A DNA stretch of 64,000 nt from Alistipes sp. Its GTDB lineage: Bacteria; Bacteroidota; Bacteroidia; Bacteroidales; Rikenellaceae. Shown in pieces: positions 1-7,655 of this stretch. Positions within the stretch are counted from its first letter, which is position 1; the number at the start of each line of letters is the position of its first letter. The position numbers and the translations under genes are program-made. The stretch covers positions 1 through 64,000 of the forward strand of contig JAFQFV010000031.1 of assembly GCA_017398555.1 (NCBI GenBank), read 5' to 3'. The notes below the pieces were generated by a model. That model was not told where the DNA came from. It saw nothing but the letters and a program-made list of their open reading frames with translations, and searched no databases.

Positions 1-144
1 GCTGGTATTAGCATTTGTAAATGCGTTTGTGAAGGTAAACTTGAGCTTTGAGAGCAGGTGTGCAAACTGAAGAGTTACCTTATCTGGCTGTGGAGCGATG
101 GTCTCAGGAGTGATAACCAGCTTTGATGCGTAGAGAAGGTCATA
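1..144 (-). pseudogene. Fimbrillin-family protein fragment (5'-truncated, runs off window)
   Basis: Reading the minus strand from 144 to 1 gives an open frame beginning YDLLYASK and continuing with a KVTLQFAHLLSKLKF-type segment. This is the characteristic DLLYA...F.HLLSK(V/L)KF core of Bacteroidales fimbrillin (Mfa/FimA-like) proteins, which are lipoprotein precursors of type V pili. A TAG (145-147) lies immediately upstream in the same frame and no start codon precedes the fragment, so the 5' part is missing. The 3' part lies outside the window. A pseudogene or a silent, recombination-dependent cassette are both possible. The short length limits confidence in the family call. Confidence 0.5.
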
Positions 145-158
145 CTACCAACTGCAAT

Positions 159-188
159 GGGTTTGGCGACCGGATGGGCGCCAAACCC
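159..188. repeat. GC-rich perfect 10-bp inverted repeat
   Basis: GGGTTTGGCG and CGCCAAACCC flank a 10-nt loop (ACCGGATGGG). It sits just upstream of the truncated fimbrillin frame. There is no T-tract on either side, so it is not a typical intrinsic terminator. It could be a recombination site or a decayed terminator. Confidence 0.5.
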
Positions 189-202
189 CACCCCAAAATG
201 GA

Positions 203-241
203 ATTTGAATATTATGCAATAAATATGCATAATATTCAAAT
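203..241. repeat. AT-rich perfect 16-bp inverted repeat
   Basis: ATTTGAATATTATGCA and its exact reverse complement flank a 7-nt spacer (ATAAATA). It lies downstream of the membrane-protein operon that ends at 328. It may act as a terminator for that operon, but its very low GC content and full symmetry also fit a protein-binding or recombinase site. The rest of 242-327 shows no gene. Confidence 0.55.
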
Positions 242-327
242 AAATATGATATTATTTGCTTAGATATATCTAAAAAAATAGCAGGCTGAGCTTATTTTTC
301 AACCTGCTAATGGTAATTTTTCTGTTT

Positions 328-825
328 TTAGAGTTCTGCTTTGCGGCGGTTTCGGCTCCTCCACTCGATCATTGCTATCTCGGCACGAGTTCTTTTCTTG
401 ACTCGCCATAGATTGTAGATGCAGAGTAGGAAGCAGACCCACATAACTGCTGACCAGGCGCTGATGTGCCACATCCTCTCCCAATTTTGGCTTAGGCCTG
501 TTGCGTAGCAGATGAGTGGCACAAGACTCCAAGTGATTGCAATCATACCGGTTGCCCAACTTGAGCGACTCCAACGTGACATAGGGCAGAGGTTGTGGAA
601 GTCGCGATAGATGCTGTAGATTATTAGTACTATCGCTATGGATGTGATGACAACCTCTTTGTATGGAAAATCGGGTATCCAGTTGAACTTGTCGGCGCGG
701 ATAATCATCGTCGCGGCAATGAAGAGTAGGATATCTGCCCACTGAAGTTTTCCATCATCTGGTGTTGGGGTGGATAGCTTGCGACCTTTATTGCCCCAAC
801 CGAAAAATCGAGCTCTTCTCTTCAT
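328..825 (-). CDS. Small integral membrane protein (paralogue of the next gene)
   Basis: A protein of 165 residues with a basic N-terminus (MKRRARFF), about four hydrophobic segments, and a strongly basic C-terminal tail (KKRTRAEI...RSRNRRK). Layout and length match the 164-residue protein encoded immediately upstream (828-1322). Both have a short cytoplasmic head, two membrane segments, a central RWR/RWS motif, two more segments and an R/K-rich tail, so the two probably arose by duplication. The start lies 2 nt after the upstream stop, indicating translational coupling within the SPFH operon. I do not recognise a named family and cannot assign a function. Confidence 0.75.
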   Translation of the reverse strand: MKRRARFFGWGNKGRKLSTPTPDDGKLQWADILLFIAATMIIRADKFNWIPDFPYKEVVITSIAIVLIIYSIYRDFHNLCPMSRWSRSSWATGMIAITWSLVPLICYATGLSQNWERMWHISAWSAVMWVCFLLCIYNLWRVKKRTRAEIAMIEWRSRNRRKAEL

Positions 826-827
826 TG

Positions 828-1322
828 TTAGTAGATGTTTTTACGTCGTGTGCGAATCTTCATATCCAAAAATGCAGCACGTGCCCGAGCCTCTTTACGA
901 TTTCGGAGCCACAGGCAGAGGCTTGCAATAAATGCTATCCACATAGCGATAGACGAGAGAGCTATCGGCATCATATCCTCCTTACTCTCAACCTCTGTCA
1001 TAAAGAGGACTATCGGTAGTACTGTCCATACCGTTCCGTATAGTGCACTCTTGATTGTTGCGTGTCGCCAACGTGTAACAGGGCTGTAGCGGAAACAGTC
1101 AATTATTGTTGCAACGACATAGAGAACAACTGCAATCAGGGCAATGATACCGCTGACAACCTCATTTGGAACAAAGTATGCGGCAAGTATGAGTACAAAA
1201 CATATAGAGGCAAGTATCTCACCCTTCGTGAAACTCAAGTCCATATCTTTTTGGACATCCTCCATCGTTTTACGCTTTAGTTTGCCAATGGAAAACTTTA
1301 GAAAACTATATCTGTTTCTCAT
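828..1322 (-). CDS. Small integral membrane protein in SPFH operon
   Basis: A protein of 164 residues. An N-terminal cytoplasmic stretch of about 30 residues is followed by roughly four membrane-spanning segments and a basic tail (RNRKEARARA...RTRRKNIY). It starts 2 nt downstream of the Arc-like gene and ends 2 nt before its paralogue at 328-825, so it is cotranscribed with the SPFH gene from the promoter at 2524. No catalytic motif is visible. It may partner the SPFH protein in the membrane, but that rests only on gene context. Confidence 0.75.
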   Translation of the reverse strand: MRNRYSFLKFSIGKLKRKTMEDVQKDMDLSFTKGEILASICFVLILAAYFVPNEVVSGIIALIAVVLYVVATIIDCFRYSPVTRWRHATIKSALYGTVWTVLPIVLFMTEVESKEDMMPIALSSIAMWIAFIASLCLWLRNRKEARARAAFLDMKIRTRRKNIY

Positions 1323-1324
1323 AA

Positions 1325-1519
1325 CTACTCCTCCGTACTTTGTTTACTCTTCTTTGCGCGAGGCTTGCGCCCAGCTTTGCGCAAAGCCTCGGCAATTATC
1401 CACTGCAGCTGACCGTTGGTGCTACGAAATTCATCCTCCGCCCACTTCTCGATGGCATCCATCGTCTCGGCGTCGATGCGTAACACAAAACTGCGAGTAT
1501 TATTCTCCTTTGCTGCCAT
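1325..1519 (-). CDS. Arc-family ribbon-helix-helix DNA-binding protein
   Basis: A small protein of 64 residues. Residues about 9-50 (SFVLRIDAETMDAIEKWA, then FRSTNGQLQWIIAEALRKAG) form the beta strand and two helices of the Arc/MetJ ribbon-helix-helix fold. A lysine-rich tail follows. Such proteins bind DNA as dimers on short palindromes. It sits 8 nt downstream of the SPFH gene, an association common in Bacteroidales. A paired TGATATCA palindrome overlaps the operon's presumed transcription start (2505-2523), so autoregulation is an attractive but unproven idea. Confidence 0.85.
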   Translation of the reverse strand: MAAKENNTRSFVLRIDAETMDAIEKWAEDEFRSTNGQLQWIIAEALRKAGRKPRAKKSKQSTEE

Positions 1520-1527
1520 AGATTGTT

Positions 1528-2478
1528 TTAGTTATGCAGAGTTCCTGTATTTACAACGGGCTGTGCTGCCTCGTCGGCGCAGAGGACAACGAGCAGGTTG
1601 CTAACCATAGCCGCCTTGCGCTCTTCGTCAAGCTCAACAACATCCTCAGTAGAGAGTCGCTCAAGGGCAATCTTTACCATAGATACTGCACCCTCAACAA
1701 TCTTCTCACGAGCAGAGATAATAGCATCTGCCTGCTGGCGGCGAAGCATTGCAGCTGCAATCTCCGGAGCATAAGCCAAGTAGTTGAGTCGAGCCTCCAT
1801 AACCTCGATACCCGCCATTGCAAGTCGCTCGTTCAACTCGTCAGTCAGACGGTCGTTAATCTCATCACCACCTGAGCGGAGGGTAATTTCGCCGTCGCCA
1901 TTGTTTGAGTTCTCGTCATAAGCATACATACCTGCTACCTGACGCAGAGCAGAGTCAGACTGCACGGCAACGAAGTTTTCGAGAATATTCATTCGTGTTG
2001 TAGATGAGGATACAGTAGCTGTTGCCTCTACCGGCGCATCAATCTCAAAGACTGCCTTATATGCACCCTCATTCTTAATCTTCCAAACAAGTACAAGACC
2101 AATAAGGATAGGGTTGCCCGCCTTGTCATTCACTTTAATAGGATCAACATTTAGGTTACGAGCGCGCAGCGAGAGCTTCTTGGCACTCATAAATGGGTTG
2201 AGCCACCAGTAACCGGTCTGATAGAATGTACCGCGATAGTTACCAAAGAAGAGCAGTACGCGTGCCTCGTTTGGCTCAAGCATCTTGTATCCGCAAGCCA
2301 TAATAATTGCAGCGATAACCGCTACCCAAACTCCGGCAAATATCACTCCGTTGAACTCGTCACGATTTACCAACTCAATAAAGAGCCATACTGCAATACC
2401 AACGAGTGCAAGGTTGATTGCAAGCGCCAGAAAACCATTCATCTTCCAGCCCGAATAGGTGTAATTACTGTTCTTCAT
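1528..2478 (-). CDS. SPFH (stomatin/prohibitin/flotillin/HflK) domain protein
   Basis: A protein of 316 residues. Two hydrophobic segments near the N-terminus (about 13-35 and 45-62) anchor an SPFH domain. Its features are the start [17 protein letters not shown], the segment [15 protein letters not shown], and a helical coiled-coil end rich in Ala/Glu/Arg ([16 protein letters not shown]...[11 protein letters not shown]). SPFH proteins oligomerise on the inner membrane and organise microdomains or regulate proteases. This subgroup, linked with an Arc-like protein, is common in Bacteroides and relatives but has no firmly assigned role. First gene of the operon, with a good promoter at 2524-2531. 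Confidence 0.9.
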   Translation of the reverse strand: MKNSNYTYSGWKMNGFLALAINLALVGIAVWLFIELVNRDEFNGVIFAGVWVAVIAAIIMACGYKMLEPNEARVLLFFGNYRGTFYQTGYWWLNPFMSAKKLSLRARNLNVDPIKVNDKAGNPILIGLVLVWKIKNEGAYKAVFEIDAPVEATATVSSSTTRMNILENFVAVQSDSALRQVAGMYAYDENSNNGDGEITLRSGGDEINDRLTDELNERLAMAGIEVMEARLNYLAYAPEIAAAMLRRQQADAIISAREKIVEGAVSMVKIALERLSTEDVVELDEERKAAMVSNLLVVLCADEAAQPVVNTGTLHN

Positions 2479-2504
2479 AGTGGAAAAGTTTTAAGTGTTA
2501 AAAT

Positions 2505-2523
2505 TGATATCATTTTGATATCA
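2505..2523. promoter_or_regulatory. Paired TGATATCA palindromes (candidate operator)
   Basis: Two copies of the palindrome TGATATCA are separated by 3 nt and lie directly downstream of the SPFH promoter's -7 element, over the expected transcription start. The spacing (11 nt centre to centre, about one helical turn) suits a cooperative dimeric repressor. The operon's own Arc-like protein is an obvious candidate. The binding partner is inferred. Confidence 0.5.
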
Positions 2524-2531
2524 CAAAGATA
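2524..2531 (-). promoter_or_regulatory. -7 promoter element of SPFH operon (TATCTTTG)
   Basis: A perfect match to the Bacteroidetes TAnnTTTG element on the minus strand, with TTTG about 21 nt upstream as a possible -33 element. Leader of about 40 nt to the SPFH start. Confidence 0.7.
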
Positions 2532-2584
2532 CAGCATAAAACGCTGAAATTCCAAATATTTTTCCAACTTTTTTAGAAAAAAGT

Positions 2585-2622
2585 GCAAAAAAATATGCCG
2601 AGCAGCAAAAATGCTCGGCATA
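2585..2622 (-). terminator. Intrinsic terminator of the typA operon
   Basis: On the minus strand ATGCCGAGCA and TGCTCGGCAT form a perfect 10-bp stem with a 7-nt loop, followed by ATTTTTTT. It lies 45 nt past the stop of the phosphoesterase gene. Confidence 0.85.
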
Positions 2623-2667
2623 CCTATATTAATATGTGTTCTATAAATTTCTATAAGTTAGCAGCGA

Positions 2668-4257
2668 TTACCAAACCTCAGAAACTTTATATACAGGAGG
2701 TGCTGCAAGTTCGTACTCCGGACCCTCGATGACATGGTTGCATACATACTTGCGACCCTTGTCATCTGTAGCTACAACCTTAACCTTTGCGTTAGGATTT
2801 TTGAGGGTGTAGATGTACATGTGGTGGCAAGGAGAGCAGTAGTTCTTACGTGTACTTCCCTTCTTGTGACCACGACCTACAACGCCGGTGTTATAACCGA
2901 TAGCCCACCAGTCCTTGCTTGAGGTGAGTGATGGATGCTCGTCACCGCGATATGGAGAGGTCTTCATCTTTGTCATATCGCCAGAAAGTTTGCCATCCTC
3001 ATATACCTCAATCTTCCAATCTGTATCGGCAAACCATACATTTGCAAGAATCTTGTCTGCACCAAATGGCAGGGTAGGCTGCTCGTGCTTACCGCCGAAG
3101 GTTGCATTACCGCGATAGACACGCAGCTGATAGTCAATGTCAAAACCTGTGCTCTTGTAGCGGTGATCGACAACCTTGTTGCCTACAATGTCAATCAGAC
3201 CGTAGCCGTTAGGGCAACCGTCGCCGTTGTTGTTGCTCCACCACCAGCAGCCTGATGCCGCACCGAAGATGTACTCGTGGATGCCGTTCTTGTGGGTAAA
3301 GCGGCGAGAGTAGTGGGTGTGGCCCGACATAATCTTCGCCTCGGCAAACTCTGCCATCATGGAGAGCACAGCCTGCACATTCTTGCTCTTGCGCATATGC
3401 TCGAGAGGGATGTGTACGCAGAGGATAATCATCTTATCTCTTGATACGTAGCTCAAATCCTTGCGGAGCCACTCTACCTGCTCATCGGTAAAGTCGCCGT
3501 GATACTTCTTGAAGTTGTTGATGTCGTCATAGACAATATCGTTCATCGAAACGATATGAACATCACCACGATTCCAAGAGTAGTCGATAGGGCCGAATGT
3601 AGCCTCGAACATACGCTGCAAACGAACTGTAGGTGTTGAGTTGCGCTTGCCGATAGCTACAGGCTCATAGTCGCAGTCGTGGTTGCCAATGGTCTGGAAC
3701 ATAGGCATACCGATATTCTCGGCACGCATCTCCTCCTTAATCATCGGCATAAGGTAGTTGGCGTTGCGTGGGTCCTCGGAATAGACAATATCACCCAAAG
3801 AGATAGCGTAGCAAGGGGTCTTTGTCTTCTTTGCAGTCTTCTTCAAATCAGGTGCAGTCTCCGAGTGGAAACGATATACGTGACGCAGATTCTGGCACTG
3901 CGGATCGGCAACCATTACAAGACGGAACTTATTCTCCTTCTTGCCACCCTTGAGTGGCTGGAGAACAAAGTCATAAACCTTGTCGTCAGTGAGCTTCTTG
4001 TAGAAACAAGGGTGACCCTGACGAAGTGGCACGCGATACTCTGCCGGAAGAGAGTAATAGACGTATGCAGCCTCCTCGTGACGATTGAAGGCGTACTTAC
4101 CCTCTGCATCTGTTGTCATTACGGTATGACCATCTGTTACAACAATACCGGCGATAGGTGTGCCGTCAGTTGTGCGGATAGTACCCGTTACATCCTGTGC
4201 TGTTGCGTAGGCAGAAATGCCGAGAATAGCAATCAGCGTGGTTAAAACTCTTTTCAT
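2668..4257 (-). CDS. Secreted calcineurin-like metallophosphoesterase
   Basis: A protein of 529 residues with a signal peptide (1-20, cleavage near ATAQ). A CnaB-like N-terminal domain (about 21-95; GTIRTTDGTPIAGIVVTDG) precedes a calcineurin phosphoesterase domain. Metal-binding motifs are visible: VADPQCQN, GDIVYSEDPRN, TIGNHDCD, CVHIPLEH and SGHTHYSRR. A C-terminal domain (about 380-529) completes the MetallophosN-Metallophos-MetallophosC arrangement common in Bacteroidetes. It probably hydrolyses an organic phosphoester outside the inner membrane; the substrate is unknown. Its start overlaps the preceding gene's stop by 4 nt, and it is the last gene of the typA operon. Confidence 0.9.
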   Translation of the reverse strand: MKRVLTTLIAILGISAYATAQDVTGTIRTTDGTPIAGIVVTDGHTVMTTDAEGKYAFNRHEEAAYVYYSLPAEYRVPLRQGHPCFYKKLTDDKVYDFVLQPLKGGKKENKFRLVMVADPQCQNLRHVYRFHSETAPDLKKTAKKTKTPCYAISLGDIVYSEDPRNANYLMPMIKEEMRAENIGMPMFQTIGNHDCDYEPVAIGKRNSTPTVRLQRMFEATFGPIDYSWNRGDVHIVSMNDIVYDDINNFKKYHGDFTDEQVEWLRKDLSYVSRDKMIILCVHIPLEHMRKSKNVQAVLSMMAEFAEAKIMSGHTHYSRRFTHKNGIHEYIFGAASGCWWWSNNNGDGCPNGYGLIDIVGNKVVDHRYKSTGFDIDYQLRVYRGNATFGGKHEQPTLPFGADKILANVWFADTDWKIEVYEDGKLSGDMTKMKTSPYRGDEHPSLTSSKDWWAIGYNTGVVGRGHKKGSTRKNYCSPCHHMYIYTLKNPNAKVKVVATDDKGRKYVCNHVIEGPEYELAAPPVYKVSEVW

Positions 4258-4691
4258 TTTAGTCTATCTTTTAGTTTTTCGTATTGCTCTTTGCTTACGA
4301 TGCGGTAGTGAGGCGAATAGACCTCATTGTACTTGCGGCTGTGGTGCATCACATACTTGCCGTCAGATATGAGCGCTGCGATGGCTGCCGAGTCCTCCTC
4401 AAAACCCTCAAGGGTAGGGTAGTGCTCTGCTACAGCACGCTCTATATCTGCCCACTCGGCACGCCAAGCGGCTAAATCCTCCTCGCTCACCGCTACGGCA
4501 CTTGCAATAAATGCATCGGCAAGCTCCTCGGCTGTGATTTTGCCCTCGGCAACAGCCTTGAGATTTATGCGGATAAAGTTCCCGCGCCAACCGCACGGCT
4601 CATAGTACTGCTCCTCAAAACGAGTGGCCGATTGAGCCTCTCGAACGATATATTCAACCACACGCTCCCTATCTGCTAAGGCGTGAGCCAC
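4254..4691 (-). CDS. Conserved hypothetical protein (start uncertain; frame open upstream to a TGA)
   Basis: The first usual start codon in this frame is GTG at 4691, giving 145 residues (MAHALADRER...). However the frame stays open for 32 more codons up to the TGA (4788-4790) that ends the DUF362 gene. That stretch reads like genuine protein (AVARILDSHPQATLQDIYKS, then CFQDRFG) and leads smoothly into the rest. It contains no ATG, GTG or TTG. Either translation begins at an unusual codon, the TGA is read through, or a mutation split a longer DUF362 fusion. No signal peptide. I do not recognise an enzyme family. It is coupled to the phosphoesterase gene by a 4-nt overlap. Confidence 0.65.
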   Translation of the reverse strand: MAHALADRERVVEYIVREAQSATRFEEQYYEPCGWRGNFIRINLKAVAEGKITAEELADAFIASAVAVSEEDLAAWRAEWADIERAVAEHYPTLEGFEEDSAAIAALISDGKYVMHHSRKYNEVYSPHYRIVSKEQYEKLKDRLK

Positions 4692-4787
4692 CCCAAAACG
4701 ATCTTGGAAACAGCTCTTGTAGATATCTTGCAGTGTAGCCTGTGGGTGAGAGTCAAGTATGCGGGCTACAGCCTTTGCTTGTGCTAT

Positions 4788-5756
4788 TCAGTCGATATTT
4801 ACCAGCTCGTACTGCTTTGAACCAAGACCAATCTGCTCTGCATACTCCACAATGTGTGTTCCGTGCTTTGATGCGATACGCTCAAGCAGTGGGCCGTTGT
4901 CATTACCCTCAGAAGGCTTGATGTTGAATACAATATCCAGACAAGCCTGATCGAGTGCTACAGGGTCTGTCGATGCGAGGATACCAACATCCTTGAGCAA
5001 CGGATCTGCAGGATGAGAGTCACAATCGCAGTCGATAGACATATTGTTCATTACATTGATGTAGATAATGCGCTCGCCATCCCCGAAGTAGTCGTGTATA
5101 GACTGTGCAGCGGCTGCCATAGACTCAAGGAAGCCGATTTGGTCGTCGGTGAACTTCCAAATCTTTGCCACCTCCTCATTGCGACCGGCAGAGTGAATAT
5201 AAGCCTTACCACGTGAAGAGGCGTTGCCGATAGATTGGTTTTTCAATACACCACCAAAGCCACCCATAGCGTGACCCTTGAAGTGCGCAAGGTTAATCAT
5301 AAAGTCGTAGTTGGCGATATTCTTACCCACAATGTTGTACTTGATGTGAGTAGTATCCTTTACAGGGAGCTTAATCTCGCCCTCGGCATCCATAATATCG
5401 ACATTGGCAATATCGAAGAAACCGTGCTCACGTGCAGCCTCAAGGTGTGCCTCGGTAGTGTTACGACGACCTGCGTATGCAGTGTTGCACTCTACGATGG
5501 TTCCATTTACCTTCTGCACAAGGTTCTTGATAAGTGCAGGCTTGAGGTAGTTCTTACCACCAGGCTCGCCGGTGCTGATCTTTACCGCTACATTGCCTGT
5601 AGCCTCTACACCGAGCGCCTCATAAACCTTTACAAGACCCTCTGCCGAGATATCGGTGGTCATATAGACCTTTGGAAGTGCATTTTCACTCTTTGCTGCA
5701 TCTCCACATCCGCACAGTGTTGCTGTTGCCATAACTGCTAAAATTAACTTTTTCAT
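4788..5756 (-). CDS. DUF362 domain lipoprotein
   Basis: A protein of 322 residues. The N-terminus is a lipoprotein signal (MKKLILAVMATATLCGCGD, lipobox LCGC), followed by a DUF362 domain. Recognisable stretches are VAVKISTGEPGGKNYLKP, NTAYAGRR, INLAHFKGHAMGGFGG and CDSHPADPLLKDVGILAS. DUF362 proteins often carry ferredoxin-type iron-sulphur motifs, but only scattered cysteines are seen here. The role is unknown. It sits 19 nt after typA on the same strand and ends in TGA, with the next gene continuing in exactly the same frame. Confidence 0.85.
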   Translation of the reverse strand: MKKLILAVMATATLCGCGDAAKSENALPKVYMTTDISAEGLVKVYEALGVEATGNVAVKISTGEPGGKNYLKPALIKNLVQKVNGTIVECNTAYAGRRNTTEAHLEAAREHGFFDIANVDIMDAEGEIKLPVKDTTHIKYNIVGKNIANYDFMINLAHFKGHAMGGFGGVLKNQSIGNASSRGKAYIHSAGRNEEVAKIWKFTDDQIGFLESMAAAAQSIHDYFGDGERIIYINVMNNMSIDCDCDSHPADPLLKDVGILASTDPVALDQACLDIVFNIKPSEGNDNGPLLERIASKHGTHIVEYAEQIGLGSKQYELVNID

Positions 5757-5775
5757 AGTATTAGGTTGTTGTTTG

Positions 5776-7575
5776 TTATTTCGCTGCTCGCTTACGGTCC
5801 ACCTCGTTAAGCAGAATCTTACGCAGACGCATAGCCTTCGGCGTAACCTCTACATACTCATCCTCCTTGATGTACTCTAAAGCCTCCTCAAGAGAGAAAA
5901 TCTTTGGAGGAGCGATGGATGCCTTCTCGTCAGAGCCTGATGCACGCATATTTGTCAGCTGCTTTGCCTTTGTGACATTTACGGTAATGTCGTTGCCGCG
6001 AGTGTGCTCGCCGATAACCTGACCCATATATACCTCCTCCATAGGCGAGATAAAGAAGCGACCGCGATCCTGCAACTTGTCGATAGAGTATGCATAAGCA
6101 GTACCTGTCTCCGATGCGATGATAGAGCCGTTTGTACGCATCTCAATCTCGCCCATAAATGGCTCAAAACCCTTCAGACGGTGTGACATAATCGCCTCGC
6201 CTGCTGTTGCAGTGAGCATATTTGAACGCAAACCGATAATTCCTCGAGATGGGATGTCGAACTCAAGACGTGTGCGGCCATTGTTTGACTCCATATTGGT
6301 AAGAACACCCTTGCGGCGTGTAGAGAGCTCGATAACTGTTCCTGCAACTTCATCTGGGCAGTCGATAGTCATCTCCTCTACAGGCTCGCACTTGCGGCCG
6401 TCAATCTCCTTGATGATAACCTTTGGCTGACCCACCTGCAACTCATAACCCTCACGACGCATAGTCTCGACAAGTACAGAGAGGTGCAGCACACCGCGAC
6501 CATAGACGATAAACGAATCTGCATTCTGACCCGGCTCTACGCGCAGAGCGAGATTCTTCTCCAACTCGTGGTCAAGACGCTCCTTGATGTGGCGCGAGGT
6601 GACATATTTACCATCCTTGCCGAAGAATGGCGAGTTGTTGATTGTAAAGAGCATAGACATTGTCGGCTCATCAATCTTGATTGGTGGCAGTGGCTCCGGA
6701 TTCTCTGCATCGCAGATAGTGTCGCCAATATCAAAACCGTCAATACCAACCAATGCACAAATCTCACCGCACTCAACCTTCTCAACCTTCTTCTTGCCAA
6801 GGCCGTCGAAAACCATCAACTCCTTAATCTTGGTCTTGATTTTTGTCACTCCGTCACGCTTTGCAAGGGTTACGGTCTGACCCGATACAAGACTTCCGCG
6901 AGTGAGCTTACCCACGGCAATACGACCGATGTATGATGAGTACTCAAGCGAGGTGATAAGCATCTGAGGGGTACCCTCGCTTACCTCCGGCTCGGGAATT
7001 TCGTCGATAATGGCATCAAGCAGCGGCTGAATAGAGTCTGTCGGCTCGTTCCACTTATGCGACATCCATCCCTGCTTTGCCGAGCCGTAGATGGTCTTGT
7101 AGTCGAGCTGCTCCTCCGTTGCATCGAGGGTAAACATCAGGTCAAATACCTGCTCGTTTACAACCTCAGGGCGGCAATTAGGCTTATCCACTTTATTAAC
7201 AACAACAATCGGCTTCTTGCCAAGAGAGAGTGCCTTCTGAAGTACGAAACGTGTCTGTGGCATAGTACCCTCAAAGGCATCTACCAAGAGCAGTACACCG
7301 TCGCACATATTGAGCACACGCTCCACCTCGCCACCAAAGTCGGCGTGGCCCGGAGTGTCGATGATATTGATTTTGTAATCTTTGTATATTACCGATACAT
7401 TCTTCGAGAGGATGGTAATACCTCTCTCTCGCTCCAAATCGTTATTGTCTAATACAAGCTCGCCCGTTTTAGAGGCCTCACGCAGTAGGTTTCCGGCCAT
7501 AATCATCTTGTCAACAAGAGTTGTTTTTCCGTGATCGACGTGGGCGATGATTGCGATATTCTTAAGTTTTTGCAT
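5776..7575 (-). CDS. typA: Ribosome-associated GTPase TypA/BipA
   Basis: A protein of 599 residues, the normal length. It is a translational GTPase of the EF-G-like family that acts in ribosome assembly and stress adaptation. The G motifs are clear: G1 [14 protein letters not shown], switch [17 protein letters not shown], and G4 NKVDKPN. The BipA-specific C-terminal half includes the segments [13 protein letters not shown] and [20 protein letters not shown]. First gene of a minus-strand operon, transcribed from the TAACTTTG element at 7596. It is divergent from the aroB fusion. Confidence 0.97.
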   Translation of the reverse strand: MQKLKNIAIIAHVDHGKTTLVDKMIMAGNLLREASKTGELVLDNNDLERERGITILSKNVSVIYKDYKINIIDTPGHADFGGEVERVLNMCDGVLLLVDAFEGTMPQTRFVLQKALSLGKKPIVVVNKVDKPNCRPEVVNEQVFDLMFTLDATEEQLDYKTIYGSAKQGWMSHKWNEPTDSIQPLLDAIIDEIPEPEVSEGTPQMLITSLEYSSYIGRIAVGKLTRGSLVSGQTVTLAKRDGVTKIKTKIKELMVFDGLGKKKVEKVECGEICALVGIDGFDIGDTICDAENPEPLPPIKIDEPTMSMLFTINNSPFFGKDGKYVTSRHIKERLDHELEKNLALRVEPGQNADSFIVYGRGVLHLSVLVETMRREGYELQVGQPKVIIKEIDGRKCEPVEEMTIDCPDEVAGTVIELSTRRKGVLTNMESNNGRTRLEFDIPSRGIIGLRSNMLTATAGEAIMSHRLKGFEPFMGEIEMRTNGSIIASETGTAYAYSIDKLQDRGRFFISPMEEVYMGQVIGEHTRGNDITVNVTKAKQLTNMRASGSDEKASIAPPKIFSLEEALEYIKEDEYVEVTPKAMRLRKILLNEVDRKRAAK

Positions 7576-7595
7576 AAAAAAGATTATTTAACGCG

Positions 7596-7603
7596 CAAAG
7601 TTA
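7596..7603 (-). promoter_or_regulatory. -7 promoter element of typA (TAACTTTG)
   Basis: Consensus TAnnTTTG on the minus strand, about 20 nt before the typA ATG. Confidence 0.7.
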
Positions 7604-7626
7604 ACGATTTTATCTGAAAAAAGTAT

Positions 7627-7634
7627 TATTTTTG
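7627..7634 (+). promoter_or_regulatory. -7 promoter element of aroB fusion (TATTTTTG)
   Basis: Consensus TAnnTTTG on the plus strand. Transcription would begin near 7638, which rules out a TTG at 7632 as the start codon and supports ATG at 7656. Confidence 0.65.
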
Positions 7635-7655
7635 TCTTACTTTTACAGCAGTATT

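Noticed and set aside
3679..4245. 188-residue plus-strand frame antisense to the phosphoesterase gene
   Set aside because: A shadow of the strongly supported minus-strand gene, with no promoter and a composition typical of antisense frames.
7632..7655. TTG start of the aroB fusion at 7632
   Set aside because: It lies inside the -7 promoter element, upstream of the expected transcription start; AroB similarity begins after ATG 7656.
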